NCBI GenBank assembly: GCA_905236255.1
Contig: CAJOPK010000108.1
Span: 1-5,925, forward strand
Length of the DNA stretch: 5,925 bases
Reading direction: 5' to 3'
Source of the DNA: an uncultured Selenomonadaceae bacterium
GTDB taxonomy: Bacteria; Bacillota; Negativicutes; Selenomonadales; Selenomonadaceae
Under the pieces are notes generated by a model. It was not told the origin of the DNA. It saw nothing but the letters and a program-made list of their open reading frames with translations, and ran no database searches. The position numbers were made by a program, and so were the translations under genes. Positions 1-5,909 of this stretch are shown piece by piece; the first letter of the stretch is position 1; every line of letters begins with the position of its first letter.

Positions 1-615
1 ATGCTTTTGAAACACGCCGATCCGGTTCACAAGGTTACGATTATTCCCAGAGGACGTGCCGGCGGATACACTTTGATGTTGCCGAAAGAGGACAGAAGTT
101 ATGCGACGCGTTCCGAACTTTTGGACAGATTGAAAGTCGCGATGGGCGGACGTGTTGCGGAAGAGGTCGTCCTTGACGAAATTTCGACCGGTGCAAGTCA
201 GGATATTCAGCAGGCAAGCAAAATTGTCCGGTCGATGGTTATGCAATACGGCATGAGCAAAGTTTTGGGACCGATTGCTTACGGCGGAGATCCGGCGCGC
301 AGTATTTACATGGGGCAGGAACTCGGCATGCAGAAAAATTATTCCGAAGAAGTTGCCGGCGAAATTGACAAAGAAGTACACAAATATATGGAGGACGCTT
401 ACGAGTCCTGCAAACAGATTATAATCGAACACAGACACGAACTTGACGAAATTGCAAACGCCTTGATTGAAAAGGAAACTTTGACGGCGTCGGAACTCCG
501 GGAAATTGTTTTCGGAAATTCCGACGAAAATCCGAAAACTCTTCCGGCTCCGGAATTTGTTCCCGTCGAAAAAGAAATTCCCAAGGGCGTGGAAATTGAA
601 AAGAAATTTGAATAA
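1..615 (+). CDS. ftsH: ATP-dependent zinc metalloprotease FtsH, C-terminal part (5' end outside window)
   Basis: This is the 3' end of the membrane-anchored AAA+ zinc metalloprotease that degrades damaged or unassembled membrane proteins and some cytosolic regulators. The 204 visible residues belong to the peptidase domain. HADPVHKVTIIPRG (5-18) directly follows the HEAGH zinc motif in the family, so that motif, the AAA+ module and the membrane segments must lie upstream of base 1. Codon 1 is therefore an internal methionine and not the start. Visible hallmarks are GGYT (21-24), the helix GGRVAEE (49-55) and STGASQDI (62-69), whose Asp68 corresponds to the third zinc ligand. Residues from about 172 onward form a Pro/Glu/Lys-rich, poorly conserved tail, as is common in FtsH. 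The TAA stop at 613-615 is followed by a strong terminator, so this gene ends its transcription unit. The identification is firm; only the 5' extent is unknown. Confidence 0.97.
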   Translation: MLLKHADPVHKVTIIPRGRAGGYTLMLPKEDRSYATRSELLDRLKVAMGGRVAEEVVLDEISTGASQDIQQASKIVRSMVMQYGMSKVLGPIAYGGDPARSIYMGQELGMQKNYSEEVAGEIDKEVHKYMEDAYESCKQIIIEHRHELDEIANALIEKETLTASELREIVFGNSDENPKTLPAPEFVPVEKEIPKGVEIEKKFE

Positions 616-625
616 ATTTTGACAC

Positions 626-666
626 AAAAAATCCCGTTCCGGAAAGATACGGGGTTTTTTATTTTT
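626..666 (+). terminator. Rho-independent terminator of ftsH
   Basis: A 12-bp stem pairs AAAAAATCCCGT (626-637) with ACGGGGTTTTTT (649-660), with one T-G wobble at 632/654. The 11-base loop spans 638-648. The right arm runs into a T-rich tract (655-666). It begins 10 bases after the ftsH stop, which fits a factor-independent terminator. The A and T ends of the arms could also make it partly bidirectional, but no opposing gene is present. Confidence 0.9.
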
Positions 667-668
667 AC

Positions 669-703
669 AATTTTGCAGGAAAATCCGGAATCCCGGCAAA
701 ATT
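669..703 (+). repeat. Inverted repeat in the ftsH-hemZ gap
   Basis: AATTTTGC (669-676) is perfectly complementary to GCAAAATT (696-703). The enclosed bases include a second small self-complement, CCGG (685-688) with CCGG (693-696), which competes with the outer pairing at base 696. The outer stem is mostly A-T and would be weak. It lies between the ftsH terminator and the hemZ ribosome binding site. It could be a backup terminator, a leader hairpin or an operator, or it could be chance in AT-rich DNA. I found no convincing -35/-10 pair in this gap. Confidence 0.3.
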
Positions 704-738
704 TTCACCGATAAATTTGGACGGAAGGAGCAGCTTTC

Positions 739-2523
739 ATGAGAATAAAAAATTTTAAACTCAATACCGACGACGAAGTAATTCATAAAATTGTCGGGGA
801 GGTTTTGCGGGCGTTTCACATTGAAATAGTTGAGGAAGATCGCGCCGCCGATTTTGACAAATTTGAAATCGAAAACAAGGTTCAAGGCGAAAATGTAAAA
901 ACCCTCCTGAGAATCGAAAGGGACGGAATGAGAAAAAATTACGGTGAAATTTCAAAGATGCGCCCGGAAGAGCGCGAAGGTGCCGAAATTCATCGACTCG
1001 TAAAGCGCAATTTGTATAACATTATCAAGAATTTTTTCAAATTGCCCGGCGTTCCTTACGGGATAATGCACGGCGTACGACCGACGAAAATTATTCACAG
1101 ATGGTTGCGTCAAGGTTTCGGCGTTACAAGTCACGGAGTTATAGATCGCGAAAAAATTTCCGGCAGACTGCGCACCGATTATCTTGCGAATTATGAAAAG
1201 GCAAGCCTTTTGACGGAAGTTGCAATCAGACAAATTCCGTTTTTGAAAGACAACGATCCGAAAACGATCGGCGTTTATGTGGGAATACCTTTTTGCCGGA
1301 CGCGCTGTCTTTACTGTTCTTTTCCGTCAAACATTTTGCCGGGCGAAGAAAAAATTTCCGAATTTATGAACGCTTTGACCCGCGACATTGATGCGGCAAA
1401 AAATGAAATTCGGCGATACGGTTTCAAAGTCGAAAGCATTTACATAGGCGGCGGCACTCCGACAAGTTTGCCGGCAAAATTTTTTGAGGACATGATGCAA
1501 AAGGTTGCCGATGCTTTTTATTCGGAAAGCGTTAAGGAATTTACCGTCGAAGGCGGCAGACCGGATACGATTGATTCCGAAAAAATTGCCGTAATGAAAA
1601 AATTCAAGGTTACCCGCGTCAGCGTAAATCCGCAGACAATGCAGGATAAGACTTTGGAGAGAATAGGACGGCAACACACGGCGGAGCAAATTGTTTCGAT
1701 TTTCAACGAATTGAGAAATGCCGGCGATTGGAAAATAAACATGGATTTGATTTTGGGACTTCCCGGCGAAAAAATTTCCGACGTGCGGGACACTTTGGAA
1801 AAAGTTTTGTCGCTCAACCCGGACGATATTACGATTCATGCATTGGCTTTAAAGCGCGGCTCAAAATTGCAAATGCGCCTTGCCGACAAACTTGACCGCC
1901 CGGAAGATTTTGAATTGCCGGAAGATGAGGACGTTCGCAAAATGTCCGATCTCGCCGAAAGACTTTTGCGCCGGCAAAATTATCTTCCCTACTATCTTTA
2001 CCGGCAGGGATATATCAGCGGGCAAATTGAAAATATCGGCTTTTGCAAGCGCGGCGCGGAAGGGATTTACAATATCCGGATTATGGACGAACGGCAGACG
2101 ATTTTGGGAGTCGGTTCGGCGGCAACCACAAAAGTCCCGGATTTAAAAAATGAAAGATTGAAAGCCTCCTTCAATGCAAAAGATTTGACGACTTACCTGA
2201 ACGAATTGGAAAAATATATCGGCAGACGTTCGGAGCTTTTGGCTGAAATTTACAAGCCGGTCGAAGAGCCGAAAATTTTGCCGGAAATTGAAAAGGTTTC
2301 CGAAAACATCGTGGCAAAGAAAGTTGAAGAAATTTCGGAATATCTTGAGCCGGAAAATATTTCGATTGAAAAAGTTGAAGAAGTTTCGGAAAATATTTCG
2401 GCTGAAAAGATTGAAGAAAATTCTCAAGACTTTTCAAAAAAGAAAACGCGCAACAAGGCTAAAAAACTTGCCGAAAAAATTTCAGAAAAAGAAGAGGCAC
2501 AAAATTCCGATGCAGAAATTTAA
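739..2523 (+). CDS. hemZ: HemZ-type radical SAM protein (annotated coproporphyrinogen III dehydrogenase) with charged C-terminal tail
   Basis: The family is annotated as oxygen-independent coproporphyrinogen III dehydrogenase, which decarboxylates two propionates to give protoporphyrinogen in the cytosol. The N-terminal region carries the HemZ hallmark PYGIMHGVRPTKIIHR (106-121). The radical SAM core has the 4Fe-4S motif C186-x3-C190-x2-C193 (CRTRCLYC), GGGTP (237-241) for SAM binding, EGGRPDTI (271-278), VSVNPQT (294-300) and DLILGLPGE (336-344). The C-terminal HemZ region has YRQGYISGQIENIGF (421-435) and GVGSAATT (457-464). The ATG start at 739 is supported by GGAAGGAG at 723-730, 8 bases upstream. 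At 594 residues it is longer than B. subtilis HemZ (about 500). The excess is a Glu/Lys/Ser-rich tail from about residue 505 with short repeats. The end overlaps the next gene by 14 bases, suggesting coupling. The family assignment is strong. The in vivo reaction is less certain, because many anaerobes carry HemZ relatives without clear heme need. Confidence 0.93.
   Translation: MRIKNFKLNTDDEVIHKIVGEVLRAFHIEIVEEDRAADFDKFEIENKVQGENVKTLLRIERDGMRKNYGEISKMRPEEREGAEIHRLVKRNLYNIIKNFFKLPGVPYGIMHGVRPTKIIHRWLRQGFGVTSHGVIDREKISGRLRTDYLANYEKASLLTEVAIRQIPFLKDNDPKTIGVYVGIPFCRTRCLYCSFPSNILPGEEKISEFMNALTRDIDAAKNEIRRYGFKVESIYIGGGTPTSLPAKFFEDMMQKVADAFYSESVKEFTVEGGRPDTIDSEKIAVMKKFKVTRVSVNPQTMQDKTLERIGRQHTAEQIVSIFNELRNAGDWKINMDLILGLPGEKISDVRDTLEKVLSLNPDDITIHALALKRGSKLQMRLADKLDRPEDFELPEDEDVRKMSDLAERLLRRQNYLPYYLYRQGYISGQIENIGFCKRGAEGIYNIRIMDERQTILGVGSAATTKVPDLKNERLKASFNAKDLTTYLNELEKYIGRRSELLAEIYKPVEEPKILPEIEKVSENIVAKKVEEISEYLEPENISIEKVEEVSENISAEKIEENSQDFSKKKTRNKAKKLAEKISEKEEAQNSDAEI
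2284..2442 (+). repeat. Degenerate tandem repeat in the hemZ 3' end (about 12 residues per unit)
   Basis: Within the HemZ tail four related units occur: EIEKVSENIVAK (516-527), KVEEISEYLEPENISIE (528-544, with a five-residue insertion), KVEEVSENISAE (545-556) and KIEENSQDFSKK (557-568). The similarity is also visible in the DNA. The 20-base stretches at 2321-2340 and 2372-2391 differ at one base only, 51 bases apart, which suggests duplication. Such Lys/Glu-alternating units would favour helix or coiled coil, or a disordered charged linker. No function is known to me. Confidence 0.7.
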
Positions 2524-3217
2524 AGATATGTTTATGCGCGGCGGCTGGTCGATAACCCTTGCCTGTGTGGCAATCGGATTTATGTTGACCGTTCAATTTC
2601 GTCATGTGCAGAGTGCCAAAAATGCCTTGCCGAATCAGAGAATTGAAGAACTTTCCGCAAGATTGATTCAGACGGAAGAGGATCGCGACAAACTTTCCGA
2701 ACAACTTCAAACTTTAAAGGAAGAAACTTCAAAATTTGCGGTAAGCCGGGAATTGACCGATGATCTTAAATTTCGCGCCTGCAGTGTTCCTTTGGTCGGT
2801 GAAGGAATTGTAATAAAAATGGACGACAGCGTAAGAATTGCAAAGGCCGGCGAAAATCAAAATTTGTACCTGATTCATGACGATGATCTTTTGCGCGTGA
2901 TAAATGAACTCCGGGCGGCGGGTGCGGAGGCAATTTCAATCAACGGGCAAAGACTTATCGCGACAAGTGAAATTCGCTGTGCCGGTCCGACTCTTTCGGT
3001 CAACAATGTCAGAAGTGCGCCGCCTTATGAAATCAGCGCAATCGGCGAAAAAAAATCTTTGGAAAACGCGGTAAAAATGCGCGGCGGCGTTGCGGAAACT
3101 TTGAAAGTTTGGGGTATTGTCCTTGAAGTCAAAACTGCGGACGACGTAAAAATTCCGGCTTATTCCGGTTCTTTCAACCGGGTTTACGCGAAAATTGACG
3201 AATCAAACAAAGAGTGA
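2510..3217 (+). CDS. DUF881 family protein (YlxW/YlxX-like), membrane-anchored coiled coil
   Basis: This is a 235-residue member of the DUF881 family, seen in Bacillota and Actinobacteria and often found near division genes; its biochemical role is not settled. A single hydrophobic segment lies at about 12-30 (GWSITLACVAIGFMLTVQF), then a coiled coil at about 42-75 (RIEELSARLIQTEEDRDKL), then the globular DUF881 domain. That domain shows VGEGIVIKMDDS (96-107), LIHDDDLLRVINELRAAGAE (121-140), AISINGQRL (141-149), GPTLSVN (159-165), RGGVAETLKVWGIVLEV (191-207) and IPAY (215-218). The topology suggests an N-terminal anchor with the domain outside the cytosol. I chose the ATG at 2510 because it has GAAGAGG at 2491-2497 and gives a short N-terminus before the anchor. 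The frame stays open further upstream (to TTG 2288), but that part is a basic shadow of the hemZ repeats. An ATG at 2528 is a less likely alternative. No small basic protein gene, a frequent DUF881 neighbour, is beside it. Confidence 0.88.
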   Translation: MQKFKDMFMRGGWSITLACVAIGFMLTVQFRHVQSAKNALPNQRIEELSARLIQTEEDRDKLSEQLQTLKEETSKFAVSRELTDDLKFRACSVPLVGEGIVIKMDDSVRIAKAGENQNLYLIHDDDLLRVINELRAAGAEAISINGQRLIATSEIRCAGPTLSVNNVRSAPPYEISAIGEKKSLENAVKMRGGVAETLKVWGIVLEVKTADDVKIPAYSGSFNRVYAKIDESNKE

Positions 3218-3226
3218 TTTTTTGTT

Positions 3227-3610
3227 ATGAATGTTTTTCTTGTATTTTTGGGCGGCGGTTTGGGGGCAGTCGCAAGATATTTTTTGACGACGGCTCTTAC
3301 CGGAAAACTCGGAATTTTTCCGGTCGGGACTTTTGCGGCGAATGTTTCCGGGAGTTTTTTGATGGGAATTGTTTTGGGATTTTTGACGGGCAAGACAGAT
3401 TTTCCGGTCGAACCGGCAAGAAGTTTTGCGGCTGTCGGATTTTTGGGCGGGTTTACTACATTTTCATCATTTTCGGCGGATACTCTCAATCTCATAAATT
3501 CCGGAAATTTTTTGTCGGCGATTTTAAATATTGTCTTGAGTTGCGGAGCCGGACTTTTGGCGGTCGCAGCCGGTTTTGCCGTACAAAAATTTTTTGAAGG
3601 ATTTGCGTAA
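3227..3610 (+). CDS. crcB: CrcB/Fluc fluoride channel
   Basis: This is a 127-residue fluoride-specific ion channel of the inner membrane; Fluc proteins work as antiparallel dimers that let toxic cytosolic fluoride leave. Hallmarks are GGGLGAVARYFL (9-20), GTFAANVSGSFLMG (34-47) with the pore Asn39, and GFLGGFTTFSSFSAD (71-85), which holds the phenylalanine ladder (F79, F82) and the glycine/threonine turn of the central sodium site. Four hydrophobic segments are visible at about 2-22, 32-54, 66-88 and 97-121. The length is normal for the family. Only one copy is present, so a homodimer is expected rather than a paired CrcB1/CrcB2 heterodimer. It starts 9 bases after the DUF881 stop, with a weak AAAGAGTGA-like binding site over that stop, so it is probably co-transcribed with the genes upstream. 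No fluoride riboswitch fits in the gap. Confidence 0.95.
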   Translation: MNVFLVFLGGGLGAVARYFLTTALTGKLGIFPVGTFAANVSGSFLMGIVLGFLTGKTDFPVEPARSFAAVGFLGGFTTFSSFSADTLNLINSGNFLSAILNIVLSCGAGLLAVAAGFAVQKFFEGFA

Positions 3611-3631
3611 AATTTGCACCCGGTATGTAAA

Positions 3632-3667
3632 GACGCAGGAATAACCGACAATGCGTCGAATTTTTTT
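3632..3667 (+). terminator. Short terminator-like hairpin between crcB and secD
   Basis: GACGCA (3632-3637) pairs with TGCGTC (3652-3657) around a 14-base loop, and seven T residues follow at 3661-3667 after a three-base gap. This resembles a modest intrinsic terminator ending the hemZ-DUF881-crcB unit, or an attenuator in front of secD. The stem is only 6 bp, so strength is uncertain. The upstream candidate secD codon ATG 3651 sits in the loop edge of this hairpin, which argues against that start. Confidence 0.5.
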
Positions 3668-3678
3668 AAGAATTTTTC

Positions 3679-3687
3679 GGAAGGGAG
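3679..3687 (+). promoter_or_regulatory. Ribosome binding site that fixes the secD start
   Basis: GGAAGGGAG at 3679-3687 is a strong Shine-Dalgarno match placed 8 bases before GTG 3696, the same spacing and quality as for hemZ. The longer alternative (ATG 3651) has only GCAGGA at 3635-3640 and would begin within the terminator-like hairpin. Confidence 0.8.
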
Positions 3688-3695
3688 ATAAATTT

Positions 3696-4949
3696 GTGAG
3701 AAAGGACAATTTTATAAAGTTAATTGTCTGCGTTGCCGCAATAATCGCGTTGTTTGTGGTTTTCATAAGACCGCTTGCCCATTCGATTCGTCAGGGACTC
3801 GATCTGCAGGGCGGTACTCATGTTTTGCTTGAGGCGGAGGACACGGAGATTGCAAAAGTTGACGATGACGCAATGCAGAGAGTTGTAAGCATTATGGAGC
3901 GCAGAATAAACGAATTGGGATTGACCGAGCCGATTATTCAGCGCGAAGGCGAACGCCGAATCATTATCGAATTGCCGGGAATAAAAGACCCGGACAAGGC
4001 GATCGAAACAATCGGCAAGACCGCGATGCTTGAATTTAAAGACGAAGAGGGCAACACTCTTCTGAACGGAACGGATTTAAAAGACGCGCAGGCGGCGATG
4101 AATCAGCAAAACAATCAATGCGTCGTCAATCTTGAATTCAGCGACGAAGGCGCGCAGAAATTTGCCGATGCGACGATGAACAACGTCGGCAGACAAATTG
4201 CGATTTTGCTTGACGGCGAAATTTTGACCAATCCGGTCGTCCGTGAGCCGATTTTGGGCGGCAAGGCGGAAATTTCCGGGCAAAGAGATTTGGAGGAGGC
4301 TCAACATCTTGCCGTACTTCTCCGGAGCGGCGCTTTGCCGGTAAAAGTCAACATTATCGAAACGCGCACGGTGGGCCCTTCTTTGGGACAAGATTCAAAG
4401 GATAAATCGGAATTTGCCTTTGTAATCGGAATTGCGGCGGTTTTGGTCTTTATGGTTTTGTTCTACAAAGTTTCCGGACTTATCGCCGATATAAGTTTGA
4501 TGGCTTATACCCTGATCCTGCTCGGCGTTTTGAAGGGGCTGGATGCGACTTTGACTTTGCCGGGCGTTGCCGGAATAATTTTGTCGATCGGCATGGCGGT
4601 CGATGCAAACGTCCTGATTTTTGAGCATTTCAAGGAAGAGTGGCGGCTCGGAAAATCAATCCGGCTTGCGATGGATGCGGGCTTTGAAAGAGCATTTACC
4701 ACAATTTTGGACTCGAACACGACGACAATTATTGCGGCGTTTGTCCTGTTCATGTTCGGAACGGGAACGATTCGCGGCTTTGCGATAACTTTGGGACTCG
4801 GTGTAGTTTTGAGTATGCTTACGGCAATAACTTTGACGCGATTCCTTTTGAAACTTTTGGTAAATTCCAATCTTTTCAAAAATCCGACCGTTTACGGCGC
4901 GGACGGTTTTATGCTGTTTGTTCCCAATTCCGGAAAGGCGGTGAAATAG
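3696..4949 (+). CDS. secD: Protein translocase subunit SecD
   Basis: SecD forms a complex with SecF at the SecYEG channel and uses the ion motive force to pull preproteins across the membrane and help recycle SecA. From GTG 3696 the protein has 417 residues. Membrane segment 1 is at about 6-23, followed by GLDLQGGTH (34-42), the conserved loop just after it. An extracytoplasmic domain of about 200 residues ends in SGALPVKV (211-218) and VGPSLGQDS (226-234). Five more segments lie at about 240-384, with MAVDANVLIFEHFKEE (300-315) carrying the conserved charged transmembrane Asp, and TTILDSNTTTIIAA (334-347). It is much shorter than E. coli SecD (about 615) because the first periplasmic domain is compact, as usual in Gram-positive-type lineages. 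The GTG start is chosen for its strong ribosome binding site and because it puts a short RKDN stretch before segment 1. An ATG at 3651 would add 15 residues. secF follows after one base. Confidence 0.95.
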   Translation: MRKDNFIKLIVCVAAIIALFVVFIRPLAHSIRQGLDLQGGTHVLLEAEDTEIAKVDDDAMQRVVSIMERRINELGLTEPIIQREGERRIIIELPGIKDPDKAIETIGKTAMLEFKDEEGNTLLNGTDLKDAQAAMNQQNNQCVVNLEFSDEGAQKFADATMNNVGRQIAILLDGEILTNPVVREPILGGKAEISGQRDLEEAQHLAVLLRSGALPVKVNIIETRTVGPSLGQDSKDKSEFAFVIGIAAVLVFMVLFYKVSGLIADISLMAYTLILLGVLKGLDATLTLPGVAGIILSIGMAVDANVLIFEHFKEEWRLGKSIRLAMDAGFERAFTTILDSNTTTIIAAFVLFMFGTGTIRGFAITLGLGVVLSMLTAITLTRFLLKLLVNSNLFKNPTVYGADGFMLFVPNSGKAVK

Positions 4950-4950
4950 G

Positions 4951-5832
4951 ATGCCGAATTTTGACATTGCCGGCAAGGCAAAAATTTGGTTTGCAATTTC
5001 CCTGCTTGTAATAATTCCGGGAATTATTTCAATGGCAACGCGGGGATTTAATTTCGGTATAGATTTTACCGGCGGCACGATTATGGATTTGCGTTTTGAA
5101 AATCCGGTCAGCATTTCGCAGGTTCGCGAATCTTTGCGACCTTTCGGACTTGAGGGAAGTACGATTCAGCTTTCCGGCGAAAATTCTTCCGTTGAAACTT
5201 CAAACGACGTGATGATCCGCACGGGTGATATGGAAGAAGTTCAACGCAAGGAAGTCATGGCGGGAATAAAAAGTTCCGTCGGAAATTATGAAGTCATGCG
5301 CGAAGAAAAAGTCGGTGCGACGATCGGCAGCGAATTGATTTTCAATGCGGTGATGGCTCTGGTGATTTCTTGGGCAATGATAATTCTCTACATTGCCTGG
5401 CGTTTTGAATTTAGATTCGGAATTGCGGCGGTACTTGCTTTGGTTCACGATATTTTGATAGTGCTTGCATTTTTTTCGTTTACTCAAAGACAAGTCGATT
5501 CTTCATTTGTTGCCGCACTCTTGACGATTGTCGGTTATTCCATTAACGATACCATTGTTATTTTCGACAGAATAAGAGAAAATTTGAAAATCCATTCGCG
5601 TCGCGGCGGAGATGCCAAAGACATTGTAAACCGGTCGGTTTATCAAACTTTGACCCGCTCGCTTTACACGGTCTTTACCTGTCTTTTCACTACTTTTGCA
5701 CTGTTCTTTTTCGGCGGCGAAACCACGAAAGATTTTGCCTTCGCACTGATTGTGGGATTTTTCAGCGGCTGTTATTCTTCAATCTTTATTGCCGGTCCGC
5801 TTTGGTTGCAATTCAGAAATTGGAAGAAGTAG
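4951..5832 (+). CDS. secF: Protein translocase subunit SecF
   Basis: SecF is the partner of SecD in the auxiliary complex that drives late steps of Sec-dependent export with the ion motive force. The 293 residues show membrane segment 1 at about 13-29, then the family signature GIDFTGGT (36-43). An extracytoplasmic domain spans about 44-128 and ends in EKVGATIGSEL (119-129). Five more segments follow at about 131-150, 154-176, 185-207, 239-255 and 262-283. The hallmark VGYSINDTIVIFDRIREN (194-211) contains the conserved Asp residues used for ion coupling. Length and topology are normal. The ATG lies one base after the secD TAG stop, with AAAGGCGGTGA (4934-4944) at the end of secD as the ribosome binding site, so translation is probably coupled. 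It ends at TAG 5830-5832 without a clear terminator right after it. Confidence 0.97.
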   Translation: MPNFDIAGKAKIWFAISLLVIIPGIISMATRGFNFGIDFTGGTIMDLRFENPVSISQVRESLRPFGLEGSTIQLSGENSSVETSNDVMIRTGDMEEVQRKEVMAGIKSSVGNYEVMREEKVGATIGSELIFNAVMALVISWAMIILYIAWRFEFRFGIAAVLALVHDILIVLAFFSFTQRQVDSSFVAALLTIVGYSINDTIVIFDRIRENLKIHSRRGGDAKDIVNRSVYQTLTRSLYTVFTCLFTTFALFFFGGETTKDFAFALIVGFFSGCYSSIFIAGPLWLQFRNWKK

Positions 5833-5876
5833 AGGATACTATATTTTTGTGCAGTAACCGTAAAAAAATTGCGTTC

Positions 5877-5909
5877 TTGTCTTATTTTTCGCTTGAAGTA
5901 TAATTGACA
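5877..5909 (+). promoter_or_regulatory. Promoter elements before the next, unseen gene: consensus -10 fused to consensus -35
   Basis: TATAAT at 5899-5904 is an exact -10 box; TTGTCT at 5877-5882 is a partial -35 (4 of 6) with a 16-base spacer. The last T of the -10 is also the first base of TTGACA (5904-5909), an exact -35 box whose -10 would fall just beyond the window end. One or two overlapping promoters may therefore drive a gene to the right. The rest of 5833-5925 holds no gene that I can support. A purine-rich GAAAGAAG at 5918-5925 could be a ribosome binding site. Confidence 0.6.

Noticed and set aside
1..3. ATG at the first base as the start of a short FtsH-like protein
   Set aside because: The sequence begins just after the position of the HEAGH zinc motif in FtsH. 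The ATG is an internal Met codon of a gene cut by the window edge.
661..722. Promoter for hemZ using TTTACA (664-669)
   Set aside because: No acceptable -10 box lies 16-18 bases downstream. A hemZ promoter probably exists, but I cannot place it.
1327..1839. 170-residue open frame on the minus strand inside hemZ
   Set aside because: It lies opposite the radical SAM core. The strong codon bias of this genome (few codons whose complement is a stop) keeps antisense frames open; several similar ones occur opposite secD and secF.
3214..3597. 127-residue open frame overlapping crcB, rich in Phe, Gly, Cys and Arg
   Set aside because: It is a frame-shifted reading of crcB. Its composition comes from TTT/GGA-rich codons and it lacks a domain-like pattern, whereas the crcB frame has all family motifs.
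3611..3650. A preQ1 or fluoride riboswitch before secD
   Set aside because: Although a small pseudoknot is possible, the conserved loop and tail bases of these known classes are not seen.
4656..5114. Minus-strand open frame across the secD-secF junction
   Set aside because: It is antisense to two conserved genes, has no convincing ribosome binding site and is rich in Lys/Arg/Ser, as expected of a shadow frame.
5833..5876. Terminator after secF (GCAGT 5851-5855 with ATTGC 5868-5872)
   Set aside because: The stem is only 5 bp with a G-T wobble and a 12-base loop, and no clean T tract follows directly, so I cannot support it as a terminator.
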